This document shows, piece after piece, positions 6,685 to 15,384 of a stretch of 64,000 bases of DNA. The notes beneath the pieces are model-generated. The model searched no databases. It was not told the DNA's origin and saw only the letters and a list, made by a program, of their open reading frames with translations. This DNA is from Pseudarthrobacter sp. IC2-21 (lineage in GTDB: Bacteria > Actinomycetota > Actinomycetes > Actinomycetales > Micrococcaceae), in contig NZ_CP139145.1 of the NCBI RefSeq assembly GCF_034048115.1, positions 3,968,001-4,032,000 of the forward strand. Direction: 5' to 3'. Every line of letters starts with the position of its first letter. Within the stretch, counting starts at the first letter, position 1. Position numbers and translations under genes: made by a program.

Positions 6685-9570
6685 TCAGTCCTTGGCCCGG
6701 AACACGGCGGCGAGCTCGCTGCGGGAACGGATTCCCATCTTCCGGTAGAGCCGGGTCAGGTGGTACTGCACCGTCTTCTCCGCGAGGAACAATGCCCGGG
6801 CCGCCTCTTTGTTGGTGGCGCCCCCCGCCACCAGTTCGGCCACCGCCCGTTCCTGCGCGGTGAGCTGGAGGTGGTGGTCACTGACGGCTGTCAGCACCGG
6901 GTCGGCGGGGTCCGGGATGTTCCCGACGTCGAGCCCTGTTGCCTTGAGCTCGCGGTCGCAGCGTTCCACGTACGTGGCAGCCCCCAGGGTGTCATAGAGG
7001 TCGCGGGCTGCGCGCAGGACGGTTGAGGCCAGCCGCCGTTTGCCTGCCCGGCGCATGCTCTGGCCGAACGCAAAACTGATCCGGGCGCGCAGATACGGCC
7101 TGTTGAGCCCCCTCAGGTGCCCCAGGGACGCCTCGAAATGCTCCCTGGCGGTGTCCGGGTCTCCCTGCGCGGCCACCAGACGGCCCCTGGCCCAGGCCAT
7201 CCGCGCCATGTCCGAGGGTATTTCCCGCTCCCGCGGCACCCGCTCGAACGCCGTGAGGAACGCATCGGCGGCGTCGAGCTGGTCGGTCATGACCAGGGCG
7301 TTGACGTACGTGTCCTGCCAGGGCCAGAAGGACACGCGGTGCTCGGTCCACGGGTCCAGCTCGGTCAGCGGCTGCAGGACAGCCAAGGCGCCTTCATAGT
7401 CCGCCCGCGCCTCGTGGAAGCGGGCGCGGGCGAGGCTCGCCGGCACCTGCATGGCGCGGTAGGTTCCGGGCTGCACTGCGGCCTGGGAAACGTAGTACCG
7501 CGCCCGTTCCCAGTCTCCGCGCATGGACCAGAGCTCGGCCGCGGTCCAGTAGAGCAGCGGGCGGATCAGCGGCATGCGCGAGGTCTCGAGACGTACGGAC
7601 GCGCGGGCCACGGTGGCTGCGGCCGCATCCCAATTGCCGAGCACCAGGTGGGTGCGGGCCAGCCACGCCTCAGCCCACAGGGAGATGCGCATCGACCCGC
7701 CCCGGTATTCGGTGGGGGCCGCGGACTCGAAGTTCACCAGGGCCGTCTCCACATTGTCCAGGCGCAGCGCCAGCCAGCCGGCGCCCATCTGGACACGCTG
7801 TTTCTGGGCGTTCTCGGCAGCATGTTCGAACGCCCGGAGGTAGGAGGCTTCCGCCTCGGAAACCCGGCCCTGGGCGTACAGGCCCAGGCCGTAAATGGCC
7901 TCCGATTCAATGTGGGCGGGGGTGTCGGGCAGCGTAAGCTCCATGGCCCGTTCGGCCCAGGTGGTGATCATCGGGCCGTCCCACGACGCGACCCCGTGCA
8001 GGACGAAGCGCTGCGCCACCTGCGCGGCGGCAGAAGGATCATGTTCGGGGTTGGAGGTGCGCCAGGCCATCTCCAACTGTGTCTGCGCGCTGTCGTTCTG
8101 CCCGGATGCGGTGGAGAGGTAACCCAGGACGGAGGAGCGCAGCGGCGACGGCGGCAAGGCGTCCACTGCCGCGGTCCACATCTGGGCCTGGGAAATGTTG
8201 CCGGAGCCCACCAGGGCATCCACGGCCCGAAGGAGCCTGTCATTCCGGGAGCGGATGTCCCGGGAAAGCCTGGACGCGGAGAACAGCGCCGTTGAGGCGT
8301 CCTGCCACGCGCCCACCCGGGCCTGGCGCCGCGCATAGTCCTCCAGCTCGTCCGCCAGGGATTCGTCCGCGCCGGGCGTGGCGGCGACCCGGTGGCCCAG
8401 CCGTTCGCCCTCAGCCTGCACCGCCTCAGCCGCCCGCCGGTGAAGCGCGATCCGCCGGCTGGGAACGATCTGTTCGTAGATGGCCTCCGCGGTGCCCGGT
8501 CCGGAGAAGACGACGGCGGAACGGGCCTGGTCCACGGCCAGTCCCAACAGCCCCGCACGGTGTCCCTCGTCAAGGGCGTCCATGACCGGGCCCACCCTGC
8601 TGACCTCGGAAACCTCGGCCATGCCTGCGGCACTCCCCAGCACTGACGCGGCCTCGGCAACGGCAACCAGCTCCGGGGACGCCGCGGCCAGGACACTGCG
8701 CACCCGGGCACGCACCCGGGACGTCGGAGGCAGGGAGGGGAACCAGGTCTGCCAGGTTTCCGCCGGGAGCTCCTGGAGCAGTTCCACCACCGGCTGGGCG
8801 AGCCCGCCGGTGTGCTGCACCAGGCCGTGCGCCGCCGTCGGACTCAGATCGATGCCGAGCATCCGCCTGGCGAGATCCTGCACCTGCGCCGGGGTGAGCG
8901 GATCCAGCGGGATGGTGGTCACCTGGTGGCCGGTCAGGAAGTCCAGCGTTCCGGCGGGGACGCGTAGGGCGTCGTCCGGGTTGAGGGTGAGCACAAACAG
9001 GATCCGTTTGCCGTGCAGCCGCCGCATCACGAACGTGAGGATGCGCAGGCTCTCGACGTCGAGTCGGTGAACGTCATCGACGGCCACCACCACGCTGCCA
9101 TGGGACTGAAGCCCCGCCAGGTGGGTGCTGAGCGTGGACGCGTAATTAACCACCTGCGCCGGGGTGAGCGCCGGGAGGGGGCCTGCGGGCAGGGCAGGGC
9201 CGCCGTCGTAATCCTTGGCCGAACGCAGCGGCGCCGTAAGCATCAGCTGCGAGTAGCCGGCGAGGGGAAACTGCGCCTCCCACTCATCCCCCATGGCGGA
9301 CAGCACCCGGACACCACGGGCACCCGTGCGGCAGTGTTCCAGAAAAAGGTCCAGGACGGCGGTCTTCCCGGCTCCGGCGGGACCGGAGATCACGACAGCA
9401 CGTACGTTGCCCTTGCGGACGGTCCGGAAAATTTCCAGCAGCTCCGCGAAGACCCCCGCCCGGCCAACAAGCGGCAAGTCCTCCGCCATGTCACCGTGTG
9501 TGGAGGCCGACGTCATGGCCGCAACTCTACCGGAGAGGCCCTGCCGGGCCCGGCGGCGGCCATCGATCAC
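6685..9570 (-). CDS. Large ATP-binding LuxR-family (LAL) regulator, probable ben-operon activator
   Basis: 961 residues from a GTG at 9570; in-frame ATGs at 9516 and 9489 are equally possible because no strong Shine-Dalgarno decides. There is an AAA/STAND ATPase near the N-terminus (Walker A GPAGAGKT at 63-70, Walker B VVVAVDDVHRLD), a long helical TPR-like middle (about 400-870), and a C-terminal LuxR helix-turn-helix (LTAQERAVAELVAGGATNKE, then KTVQYHLTRLYRKMGI). It is the last gene after benABCD, 8 bp from benD, so it is probably made with the operon it controls. From memory, a LAL-type BenR activates ben genes in Corynebacterium glutamicum, which supports the assignment. Confidence 0.85.
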   Translation of the reverse strand: MIDGRRRARQGLSGRVAAMTSASTHGDMAEDLPLVGRAGVFAELLEIFRTVRKGNVRAVVISGPAGAGKTAVLDLFLEHCRTGARGVRVLSAMGDEWEAQFPLAGYSQLMLTAPLRSAKDYDGGPALPAGPLPALTPAQVVNYASTLSTHLAGLQSHGSVVVAVDDVHRLDVESLRILTFVMRRLHGKRILFVLTLNPDDALRVPAGTLDFLTGHQVTTIPLDPLTPAQVQDLARRMLGIDLSPTAAHGLVQHTGGLAQPVVELLQELPAETWQTWFPSLPPTSRVRARVRSVLAAASPELVAVAEAASVLGSAAGMAEVSEVSRVGPVMDALDEGHRAGLLGLAVDQARSAVVFSGPGTAEAIYEQIVPSRRIALHRRAAEAVQAEGERLGHRVAATPGADESLADELEDYARRQARVGAWQDASTALFSASRLSRDIRSRNDRLLRAVDALVGSGNISQAQMWTAAVDALPPSPLRSSVLGYLSTASGQNDSAQTQLEMAWRTSNPEHDPSAAAQVAQRFVLHGVASWDGPMITTWAERAMELTLPDTPAHIESEAIYGLGLYAQGRVSEAEASYLRAFEHAAENAQKQRVQMGAGWLALRLDNVETALVNFESAAPTEYRGGSMRISLWAEAWLARTHLVLGNWDAAAATVARASVRLETSRMPLIRPLLYWTAAELWSMRGDWERARYYVSQAAVQPGTYRAMQVPASLARARFHEARADYEGALAVLQPLTELDPWTEHRVSFWPWQDTYVNALVMTDQLDAADAFLTAFERVPREREIPSDMARMAWARGRLVAAQGDPDTAREHFEASLGHLRGLNRPYLRARISFAFGQSMRRAGKRRLASTVLRAARDLYDTLGAATYVERCDRELKATGLDVGNIPDPADPVLTAVSDHHLQLTAQERAVAELVAGGATNKEAARALFLAEKTVQYHLTRLYRKMGIRSRSELAAVFRAKD

Positions 9571-9578
9571 GGGTGCGC

Positions 9579-10406
9579 TCAGCCCAGGTCCCCGCCGGCG
9601 ACCGGAAGGACGCTTCCGGTGACATAGGACGCTTCATCTGATCCGAGGAACACGATGGGTGCGGCCTGTTCGTCCAATGTCCCGTACCGCTTCATAAAGG
9701 ATGAGTCCACGGTCTGGTCAACGATCACCTGGTACCAGGCCTTCTCCGTGGGGGATTCGGCCTCCGGACCCCGCTTAACCCTGCGGGGCGGCGCCTCGGT
9801 GCCCCCGGGGGCTGCGGCCACCACGCGGATTCCGCGGCCGCCCACCTCCATCGCCAGGGACTGGGTCAGGGCGTTGACCCCGCCTTTGGCTGCCGCATAC
9901 GGAACACGGTGCATGCCGCGGGTGGCCACCGAGGAGACGTTGACGATGGTGCCCGAACCCTGCTCCAGCATGGCCGGCAGCACTGCCCGGCAGGTCCAGA
10001 GGGTGGGGAAGAGCGAGCGGCGGATCTCTTTCTCGATCCTGTCCTCGTCATACTCCTCGTAGGGGCGGGCCCAGATGGTCCCGCCCACGTTATTAACCAG
10101 CACGTCAACGCGGCCGTGGGCGGCGAGCGCCGCGTCCACTGCCTGCTGTGCACCGGCGAACGTCTCCAGGTCCGCAGTCACGGAAGTGGCCGAGCCTCCT
10201 GAACCGGAAGCCTGCGCGGCCTCCTGGATCCCTTGCGCCACCTCATGGACCAGTTCGGCCCGGTCCACCAGGACGACGGCGCCGCCCTCGGCTCCGATCC
10301 GTTCGGCCACTTTCTGCCCGATTCCCTGGGCGGAACCGGTCACCAGCACCACCTTGCCGGCGTACCGGCCGGGGGTAACGAACTGGCCGGAATAGGGAGC
10401 CGCCAT
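9579..10406 (-). CDS. benD: Benzoate cis-diol dehydrogenase (SDR family)
   Basis: 275 residues. It oxidises 1,6-dihydroxycyclohexa-2,4-diene-1-carboxylate to catechol with NAD+ and loss of CO2. The Rossmann motif TGSAQGIG is at 23-30, NNVGG follows the fourth strand, and the catalytic Ser-Tyr-Lys lie in VNVSSVATRGMHRVPYAAAK. The ATG overlaps the benC stop (TGATG), which indicates translational coupling. The position after benABC makes BenD far more likely than another SDR. The length is slightly above the roughly 260 residues usual for the family. Confidence 0.92.
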   Translation of the reverse strand: MAAPYSGQFVTPGRYAGKVVLVTGSAQGIGQKVAERIGAEGGAVVLVDRAELVHEVAQGIQEAAQASGSGGSATSVTADLETFAGAQQAVDAALAAHGRVDVLVNNVGGTIWARPYEEYDEDRIEKEIRRSLFPTLWTCRAVLPAMLEQGSGTIVNVSSVATRGMHRVPYAAAKGGVNALTQSLAMEVGGRGIRVVAAAPGGTEAPPRRVKRGPEAESPTEKAWYQVIVDQTVDSSFMKRYGTLDEQAAPIVFLGSDEASYVTGSVLPVAGGDLG

Positions 10407-11977
10407 CAGCTGCCGGCCTTCGCGTCGATCGCTCCGGCCATGGTTTCCTTGGCATCGTGTGCGTGGGCCATGATGACCTCCCGCACCCGCGCCTTGTCTT
10501 GACGCTCAAAGGCGTCAACCACATCAAGGTGGTCCTGGGTCACCCGCTCGAAGATGGCGGTTCCCGCTTCGAAGGCCGCGGCCATCTGCGCGTGGACGTC
10601 CAGGCGGCGGTAGGACTCAAGCAGCATGGGGTTGTCGCAGACCACAAACAGGTATTCGTGGAACTCCTCATTGGTCCGCGCGAATTCCTCCGGTTCCTGG
10701 ACGGCCCCGGCAGCCACGGAGCACGTGGTGGCCTCCGCCAGCCGCCGGAACTGCTGCAACTGCTCCTCGCTGAGGCGGCCCAGCATCAGTTCGCTCACTG
10801 CGAGCTCGAGGCCCATGCGCGCATCCAGCTGGGCGAAGCTGTCCTCCTTGCGGAAATCCAGCCGGCCGGTTTCCAGGGAGGAGACCGCCTCGCTGCGGCT
10901 CATCGTGTCGCCCTCGGCTTCGATCTTTGCTGCCGCTGCGGGCGCGCCTGTTTCGGCGTCGCCGCCGGTGGTTTCCTTGGGGGCAAAACGCTCGAAGTAG
11001 AAGTTGGCGGGCTCGATGCCCTCAGAGTCCAGCCACTTCGATACAGCGTTCACCATGGGGGGCGGGCCGCACAGGTAGATGTCGACGTCGCCGTCGTTCA
11101 GGTGCTTCGGCTCGATGATCTGGGTGACATAGCCCGTGTGCGGAGCAGAAGTCCCCGGTTCGGAGGCAATGTAGTCCCACGTGAAGGCGGGCAGTTTCGC
11201 CTCGTACTCGCGCAACCAGTCCAGGCCAACAATGTCCGCCTCACGGGTCAGGCCGTAGATCAGGTGGACCGGCGCCGACGGCGGATTCTCGGTGAGCTTC
11301 TCGAGGATGGACAGGAGCGGGGCCAGGCCCGTTCCGCCTGCCAGCAGGAGCAGGGGCCGCTTGGGCTCACGCAGGAAGAAGGAGCCGTAAGGACCCGTGA
11401 ACTCGATGGTGTCACCCACCGCAGCCCTGTCGCGCAGGTATTCGGACATGGCGCCCTGCGGCGTCACCCGCACCATAAAGGAAGCATCCTGCACCTCGGG
11501 GCCGCTGCTGAATGAATAGGAGCGCTCGGCGTCCGTCCCGGGGACCTTGATGTTGACGTACTGGCCGGGCAGGAACGCCAGGCCGTCCCGGTTCTCCGCC
11601 TTCAACGTGAAGGAAACCGTCGACTCCGAATGCTTGTTGAGCTCCGTCATGGTGGAGGTGAAGGTGGTTGCCGAGGTTTTCGCGGATTCTGACGTGGCAG
11701 GGATCTGGATGGCCAGGTCCGATTCCGGCACCGCCTGGCAGGTGAGCATATAGCCCTTTTCCAGCTCATCCTCTGTCATGGCATCGTCAATGAAGTCGCC
11801 CGGATCGAAGGAACCGGAATCGCAAAAGGCCTTGCAGGTTCCGCACGCCCCGTCCCGGCAGTCCGACGGAATGTTGATACGTGCCTTGTACGCGGCATCC
11901 ATCACGGTCTCGTAGTCGCCGACCTTGATGACCTTGGTGACGCCATCCTCGAAGCTGAGGGCTACTTTGTGGCCCAT
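10406..11977 (-). CDS. benC: Benzoate 1,2-dioxygenase reductase fused to an FCD regulatory-type domain
   Basis: 523 residues, against about 340 for classical BenC. The N-terminal plant-type [2Fe-2S] ferredoxin has cysteines 40, 45, 48 and 80. Next comes the FAD domain with RSYSFSSG (152-159), then the NAD domain with LLAGGTGLAPLL (211-222) and YLCGPPPM (301-308). Together they carry electrons from NADH to BenAB. After an Ala/Glu-rich linker (about 337-375), residues about 380-515 read as an FCD domain: the N436-x3-H440 pair (NEEFH), H483 and H505 match the metal-site pattern of GntR/FadR C-terminal domains, with Asn in place of the usual Asp. There is no DNA-binding helix. A missed frame change is unlikely because the frame is open throughout and overlaps benD neatly. 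Confidence 0.9.
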   Translation of the reverse strand: MGHKVALSFEDGVTKVIKVGDYETVMDAAYKARINIPSDCRDGACGTCKAFCDSGSFDPGDFIDDAMTEDELEKGYMLTCQAVPESDLAIQIPATSESAKTSATTFTSTMTELNKHSESTVSFTLKAENRDGLAFLPGQYVNIKVPGTDAERSYSFSSGPEVQDASFMVRVTPQGAMSEYLRDRAAVGDTIEFTGPYGSFFLREPKRPLLLLAGGTGLAPLLSILEKLTENPPSAPVHLIYGLTREADIVGLDWLREYEAKLPAFTWDYIASEPGTSAPHTGYVTQIIEPKHLNDGDVDIYLCGPPPMVNAVSKWLDSEGIEPANFYFERFAPKETTGGDAETGAPAAAAKIEAEGDTMSRSEAVSSLETGRLDFRKEDSFAQLDARMGLELAVSELMLGRLSEEQLQQFRRLAEATTCSVAAGAVQEPEEFARTNEEFHEYLFVVCDNPMLLESYRRLDVHAQMAAAFEAGTAIFERVTQDHLDVVDAFERQDKARVREVIMAHAHDAKETMAGAIDAKAGS

Positions 11978-12098
11978 GGTTTCCTCCTGGTTGGGACGCG
12001 TCGATGCGGCCCGGGTAAGTGCGGATGTGCCCGGCGGGCACGGATTGTGAAACGGCCTCAGCCGGTGCCGGCCTCGGGCCGGGCACCGGCGGGAGCCG

Positions 12099-12635
12099 TC
12101 AGATCATGTAGACGTCCACAACGTGGTGGATGTAGTCGTTCTTGAGGACGACCTTCTTTTTCATGATGACCGGCTCTGCGCCGGCGAGGTCGATCGTGTA
12201 GTGGCTGGTCCCGAAGTACGTGTCCGTGGTGTTGTACCGGAAGTAGAGCGTGAACCAGTTGAAGCGCGCCTTCACCTGATTGCCTTCGCGCTCCATGATT
12301 TCGACGTCGGTGATGTTGTGCCCGGTGCGGGGTTCCGGCAGGGACGTGGCCGAGGACCGGTCCGTCTTGATCCGGAAGACGCGGTCCTCGATGCCGCCGC
12401 GGTTGTCATAGTAAATGAGCGAGATCTCGTTCTGCGGGTCCTCGGTCAGGCGGTCATCGACGTCCCAGGCGGGCATCCAGAACTCGGAGTCCGGGTGGTA
12501 GCACTGAAGCCACTCATCGAACTGGCGGTCATCCAGCAGGCGGGCCTCCTTGTAGAGGAAGGCACGGACGGTTTCGAGGGTGGCAATCTCCTCGGCGCTC
12601 TTGAGCGCGGCAGCGGGCATCGTCAGGTTGGTCAT
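12099..12635 (-). CDS. benB: Benzoate 1,2-dioxygenase, beta (small) subunit
   Basis: 178 residues, the usual size of ring-hydroxylating dioxygenase beta subunits (NTF2-like fold, structural role in the alpha3beta3 enzyme). Recognisable blocks are FLYKEARLLDDRQFDEWLQC, SEFWMPAW and ISLIYYDNRGGIEDRVFRI. It lies 37 bp after benA on the same strand and 121 bp before benC, so it is part of the benABCD transcript. Confidence 0.94.
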   Translation of the reverse strand: MTNLTMPAAALKSAEEIATLETVRAFLYKEARLLDDRQFDEWLQCYHPDSEFWMPAWDVDDRLTEDPQNEISLIYYDNRGGIEDRVFRIKTDRSSATSLPEPRTGHNITDVEIMEREGNQVKARFNWFTLYFRYNTTDTYFGTSHYTIDLAGAEPVIMKKKVVLKNDYIHHVVDVYMI

Positions 12636-12672
12636 GGGTTCTGCACTCTCTTTGGTTCCACGTGGAGGGGGG

Positions 12673-14055
12673 TCAGGCGGTGACTGGAACGGCGTCCAGC
12701 GCGGAGGTCTCTTCCTCCGCCAGGGCCCGGTCCATGACTTCCTTCCAGTACCCGTGCTGAATGGGGTACAGCCCCTCGTCCTCGGTGCGCACCCCGGAGG
12801 CGATGACCCTGGTCATGCCCAGTGCCTGGGCCTGCTCGTCAGGACCGGCGATCTCGTGGGTGGAACCGCGGGTCATGTCGTTCCAGGGCGCCGAGGTGGC
12901 CCAGTAGGTCTTGTTGCAGGACCGGAACTCTTCGAGGTCATCGGGGGTGGCCATGCCGGTGGCGTTGAAGAAGTCCTCATACTGACGGATCCGCTTGGAC
13001 CGGTTCTCCTGCGATTCACCCTTGGGCGCGATGCAGTAGATGGTCACCTCGGTCTGGTCAGCCGAGATGGGCCGGAAGTGGCGGATCTGCGAGGAGAACT
13101 GGTCCATGATGTAGACATTCGGGTACAGGCAGAGGTTCCGGGAGATGTTGATCATGAAGTTGGCCATCTCTTCGCCATACTTCGTCACGAGTTCATCCCG
13201 CCGGTCCCACAGCGGCCGGTCCTCCGGGTTGGTCCATTCCTGCCACAGCAGCAGGTGCCCGTGGTCGTACGAATAGAAACCGCCCTTGACCTTGCCCCAT
13301 TTGCCGGCGTCCATGGCCTTGGTCTTGTTGGCAGAGTCACCGGCGGTGCGGCGGGCCGTCGTGGCAGCGTAGTTCCAGTGCACGGCCGTGACATGGTAGC
13401 CGTCCGCCCCGTTCTCCGCCTGCACCTTCCAGTTGCCGTCGTAGGTGTAGGTCGAGGCCCCGCGAAGCACCTCGAGCCCCTCCGGGGACTGGTCCACGAT
13501 GGAGTCGATCACCTTGGTGGCATCACCCAGGTGTTCTTCGAGCGGGAGCACGTCAGCTTTCAGGGAACCAAAGAGGAAGCCGCGGTAGGACTCGAAGCGG
13601 GCCACTTTGGTGAGGTCGTGGGAGCCCTCTTTGTTGAAGGTCTCCGGGTAGCCCGCGTTGCGTGAGTCCTTGACCTTCAGCAGCTCACCGGAGTTCTTGA
13701 ACGTCCAGCCGTGGAACGGGCAGGTGAACGTGGTGCGGTTGTCCGTCTTGCGGCGGCACAGCATGGCGCCGCGGTGGGAGCAGGCGTTTACGAGGCAGTT
13801 GAGGTTCTCGTCCTTGTCGCGGGTGATCATCACGGGCGTGCGGCCGATGTTGGTGGTGAAGTAGTCCCCCACGTTGGGGATCTGGGATTCGTGGGCGAGA
13901 TAAACCCAGTTGCCTTCGAAGATGTGCTTCATCTCCAGTTCGAAGATCTCTTCGTCGGTGAAAATCTCGCGCTTGGCACGGATGACGCCGTTCTCACGGT
14001 CGTCGATAACGGCGTCGGCAAGGACCTCGCGGACATGGGCCAGGTTCTCGGTCAT
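12673..14055 (-). CDS. benA: Benzoate 1,2-dioxygenase, alpha (large) subunit
   Basis: 460 residues from the ATG at 14055, chosen because AAGGAG sits 8 nt upstream; the frame stays open to 14178 but without a better start. The Rieske [2Fe-2S] ligands are C92-x-H94 and C112-x2-H115. The catalytic iron ligands H221 and H226 lie in [13 protein letters not shown], with the partner Asp expected near NVYIMDQF. It inserts O2 into benzoate to give the cis-diol acid. It is the first gene of the ben operon, divergent from catA across a 335-bp control region. Confidence 0.95.
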   Translation of the reverse strand: MTENLAHVREVLADAVIDDRENGVIRAKREIFTDEEIFELEMKHIFEGNWVYLAHESQIPNVGDYFTTNIGRTPVMITRDKDENLNCLVNACSHRGAMLCRRKTDNRTTFTCPFHGWTFKNSGELLKVKDSRNAGYPETFNKEGSHDLTKVARFESYRGFLFGSLKADVLPLEEHLGDATKVIDSIVDQSPEGLEVLRGASTYTYDGNWKVQAENGADGYHVTAVHWNYAATTARRTAGDSANKTKAMDAGKWGKVKGGFYSYDHGHLLLWQEWTNPEDRPLWDRRDELVTKYGEEMANFMINISRNLCLYPNVYIMDQFSSQIRHFRPISADQTEVTIYCIAPKGESQENRSKRIRQYEDFFNATGMATPDDLEEFRSCNKTYWATSAPWNDMTRGSTHEIAGPDEQAQALGMTRVIASGVRTEDEGLYPIQHGYWKEVMDRALAEEETSALDAVPVTA

Positions 14056-14390
14056 GGCGTGCTCCTTCATTGGAGGGTGCTGGACGGATGAGCGGGAGGT
14101 CCGGGCCAACCCGCGGTGCCCAGGGGGGGACGTTGTCACGTCAGTCTTCCCCATCGTGATCGCTCTCACATCAGGCAAACCCCTAGGTTAGGCCAAGGGT
14201 GTCTTTATGTCTGGTTAATGACAGAAAACAGGCCAAATCGATATTTGTAGCGTCCTTATTTCAGGCCTAGGATGAGACGGTCATCACGCGAACTGCGTCG
14301 CGACAGGTTCAGATCCTGCCCCTCCACCGGTTCGCAACGGGTTCAGGAGCAGTTCCTGTCCCCTATTCAAAGAGGAGTATGGACATCACC
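14056..14390. promoter_or_regulatory. Divergent benA-catA control region
   Basis: 335 bp without a gene between divergent benA and catA. The catA-side promoter is good: TTGTAG (14245-14250) and TAGGAT (14268-14273) with a 17-bp spacer. Downstream is a small inverted repeat CGCGA/TCGCG (14287-14291 and 14298-14302), and two related GGTTCAG copies near 14306 and 14338 that could be activator sites. No convincing benA -35/-10 pair could be picked. Binding by the LAL or LysR regulator is inferred from position only. Confidence 0.5.
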
Positions 14391-15275
14391 ATGACCGAGA
14401 CCCAAGCAGACACCCGCAAAGAGGACGAGGGCACTGCAGTCGAAGCCGGCTCCAAAGCCACCGAACGCTTCGCTGCCTCCGGCAAGCTTGCCGGCCTGGA
14501 TGTGCCCAAGGAAAGAGTGAGCCTGCTGGCGGGGGCACTCATCAAGGCCGCCAACGACATCGTCGTCGAGCACCAGGTCACCTACGAGGAATACAACGCA
14601 CTCAAGGCGTGGCTCATCAAGGTGGGAACCGACGGCGAATGGCCGCTGTTCCTCGACGTATGGCTGGAGCATTCTGTGGAGGACGTCAACTCCCAGGACC
14701 GCCCCGGCACCGTGGGGACCATCGAGGGGCCCTACTACATCCCCGGCTCCCCGGTACTCCAGACCCCTGCAACCGTGGAAATGCGTGCGGACGAGGAAGG
14801 CACCCCGCTGCGCTTCAGCGGCCGATTCACGGACACCGACGGCAACCCGATCCAGAACGCCCAGGTGGAAATCTGGCATGCGGACAGCGCCGGGTTCTAT
14901 TCCCAGTACGCCCCGGGCCTGCCCGACTGGCTCCTCCGGGGCACGATCAAGGCAGACGACGACGGCCGCTTCGAAATCAACACCATGCGCCCGGCGCCCT
15001 ACCAAATTCCTATGGACGGGGCCTGCGGGCAGCTGATCGACGCCGCGGGCTGGCACGCCTGGCGCCCGGCGCACATCCACATCAAGGTCTCCGCGCCCGG
15101 CTTCCAGCCCGTAACCCAGCAGCTGTACTTCCCCGGCGACCCGCACAACGCGGACGACATTGCTTCGGCAGTCAAGCCTGAACTGATGCTGGACCCGAAG
15201 CCGCGCACCGACGGCGGCTCCGGTGAAGAAGTGGTCTACGACTACGTCCTCGCCAAAGAAGGCCAGCACAAGTAA
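14391..15275 (+). CDS. catA: Catechol 1,2-dioxygenase (intradiol)
   Basis: 294 residues. It cleaves catechol between the hydroxyls to cis,cis-muconate with Fe(III). The iron ligands are a Tyr in IEGPYYIPG (115/116), Y204 (APYQIP), H228 and H230 (AHIHIK). An N-terminal helical dimerisation region precedes the catalytic beta-sandwich. There are two ATGs: 14379 is only 1 nt from AGAGGAG (14371-14377), too close, while 14391 is 13 nt away, rather far; 14391 is preferred. It is divergent from benA and followed by a strong terminator before benE. Confidence 0.94.
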   Translation: MTETQADTRKEDEGTAVEAGSKATERFAASGKLAGLDVPKERVSLLAGALIKAANDIVVEHQVTYEEYNALKAWLIKVGTDGEWPLFLDVWLEHSVEDVNSQDRPGTVGTIEGPYYIPGSPVLQTPATVEMRADEEGTPLRFSGRFTDTDGNPIQNAQVEIWHADSAGFYSQYAPGLPDWLLRGTIKADDDGRFEINTMRPAPYQIPMDGACGQLIDAAGWHAWRPAHIHIKVSAPGFQPVTQQLYFPGDPHNADDIASAVKPELMLDPKPRTDGGSGEEVVYDYVLAKEGQHK

Positions 15276-15323
15276 GAGCCACCGCTGACAAGCGGGGCCG
15301 GCGCCCTCGGCCCCGGCCCCGAA

Positions 15324-15363
15324 GGCGCCCCGGAGTGCAAACTCCGGGGCGCCTGTATTTTTT
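15324..15363 (+). terminator. Intrinsic terminator after catA
   Basis: GGCGCCCCGGAG (15324-15335) and CTCCGGGGCGCC (15342-15353) form a perfect 12-bp stem with a 6-nt loop, followed by TGTATTTTTTT. It lies 48 bp after the catA stop and only 21 bp before benE, so benE expression either reads through or starts within this region. Confidence 0.9.
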
Positions 15364-15384
15364 GCACCCGTTCCAGGAGCCAGA

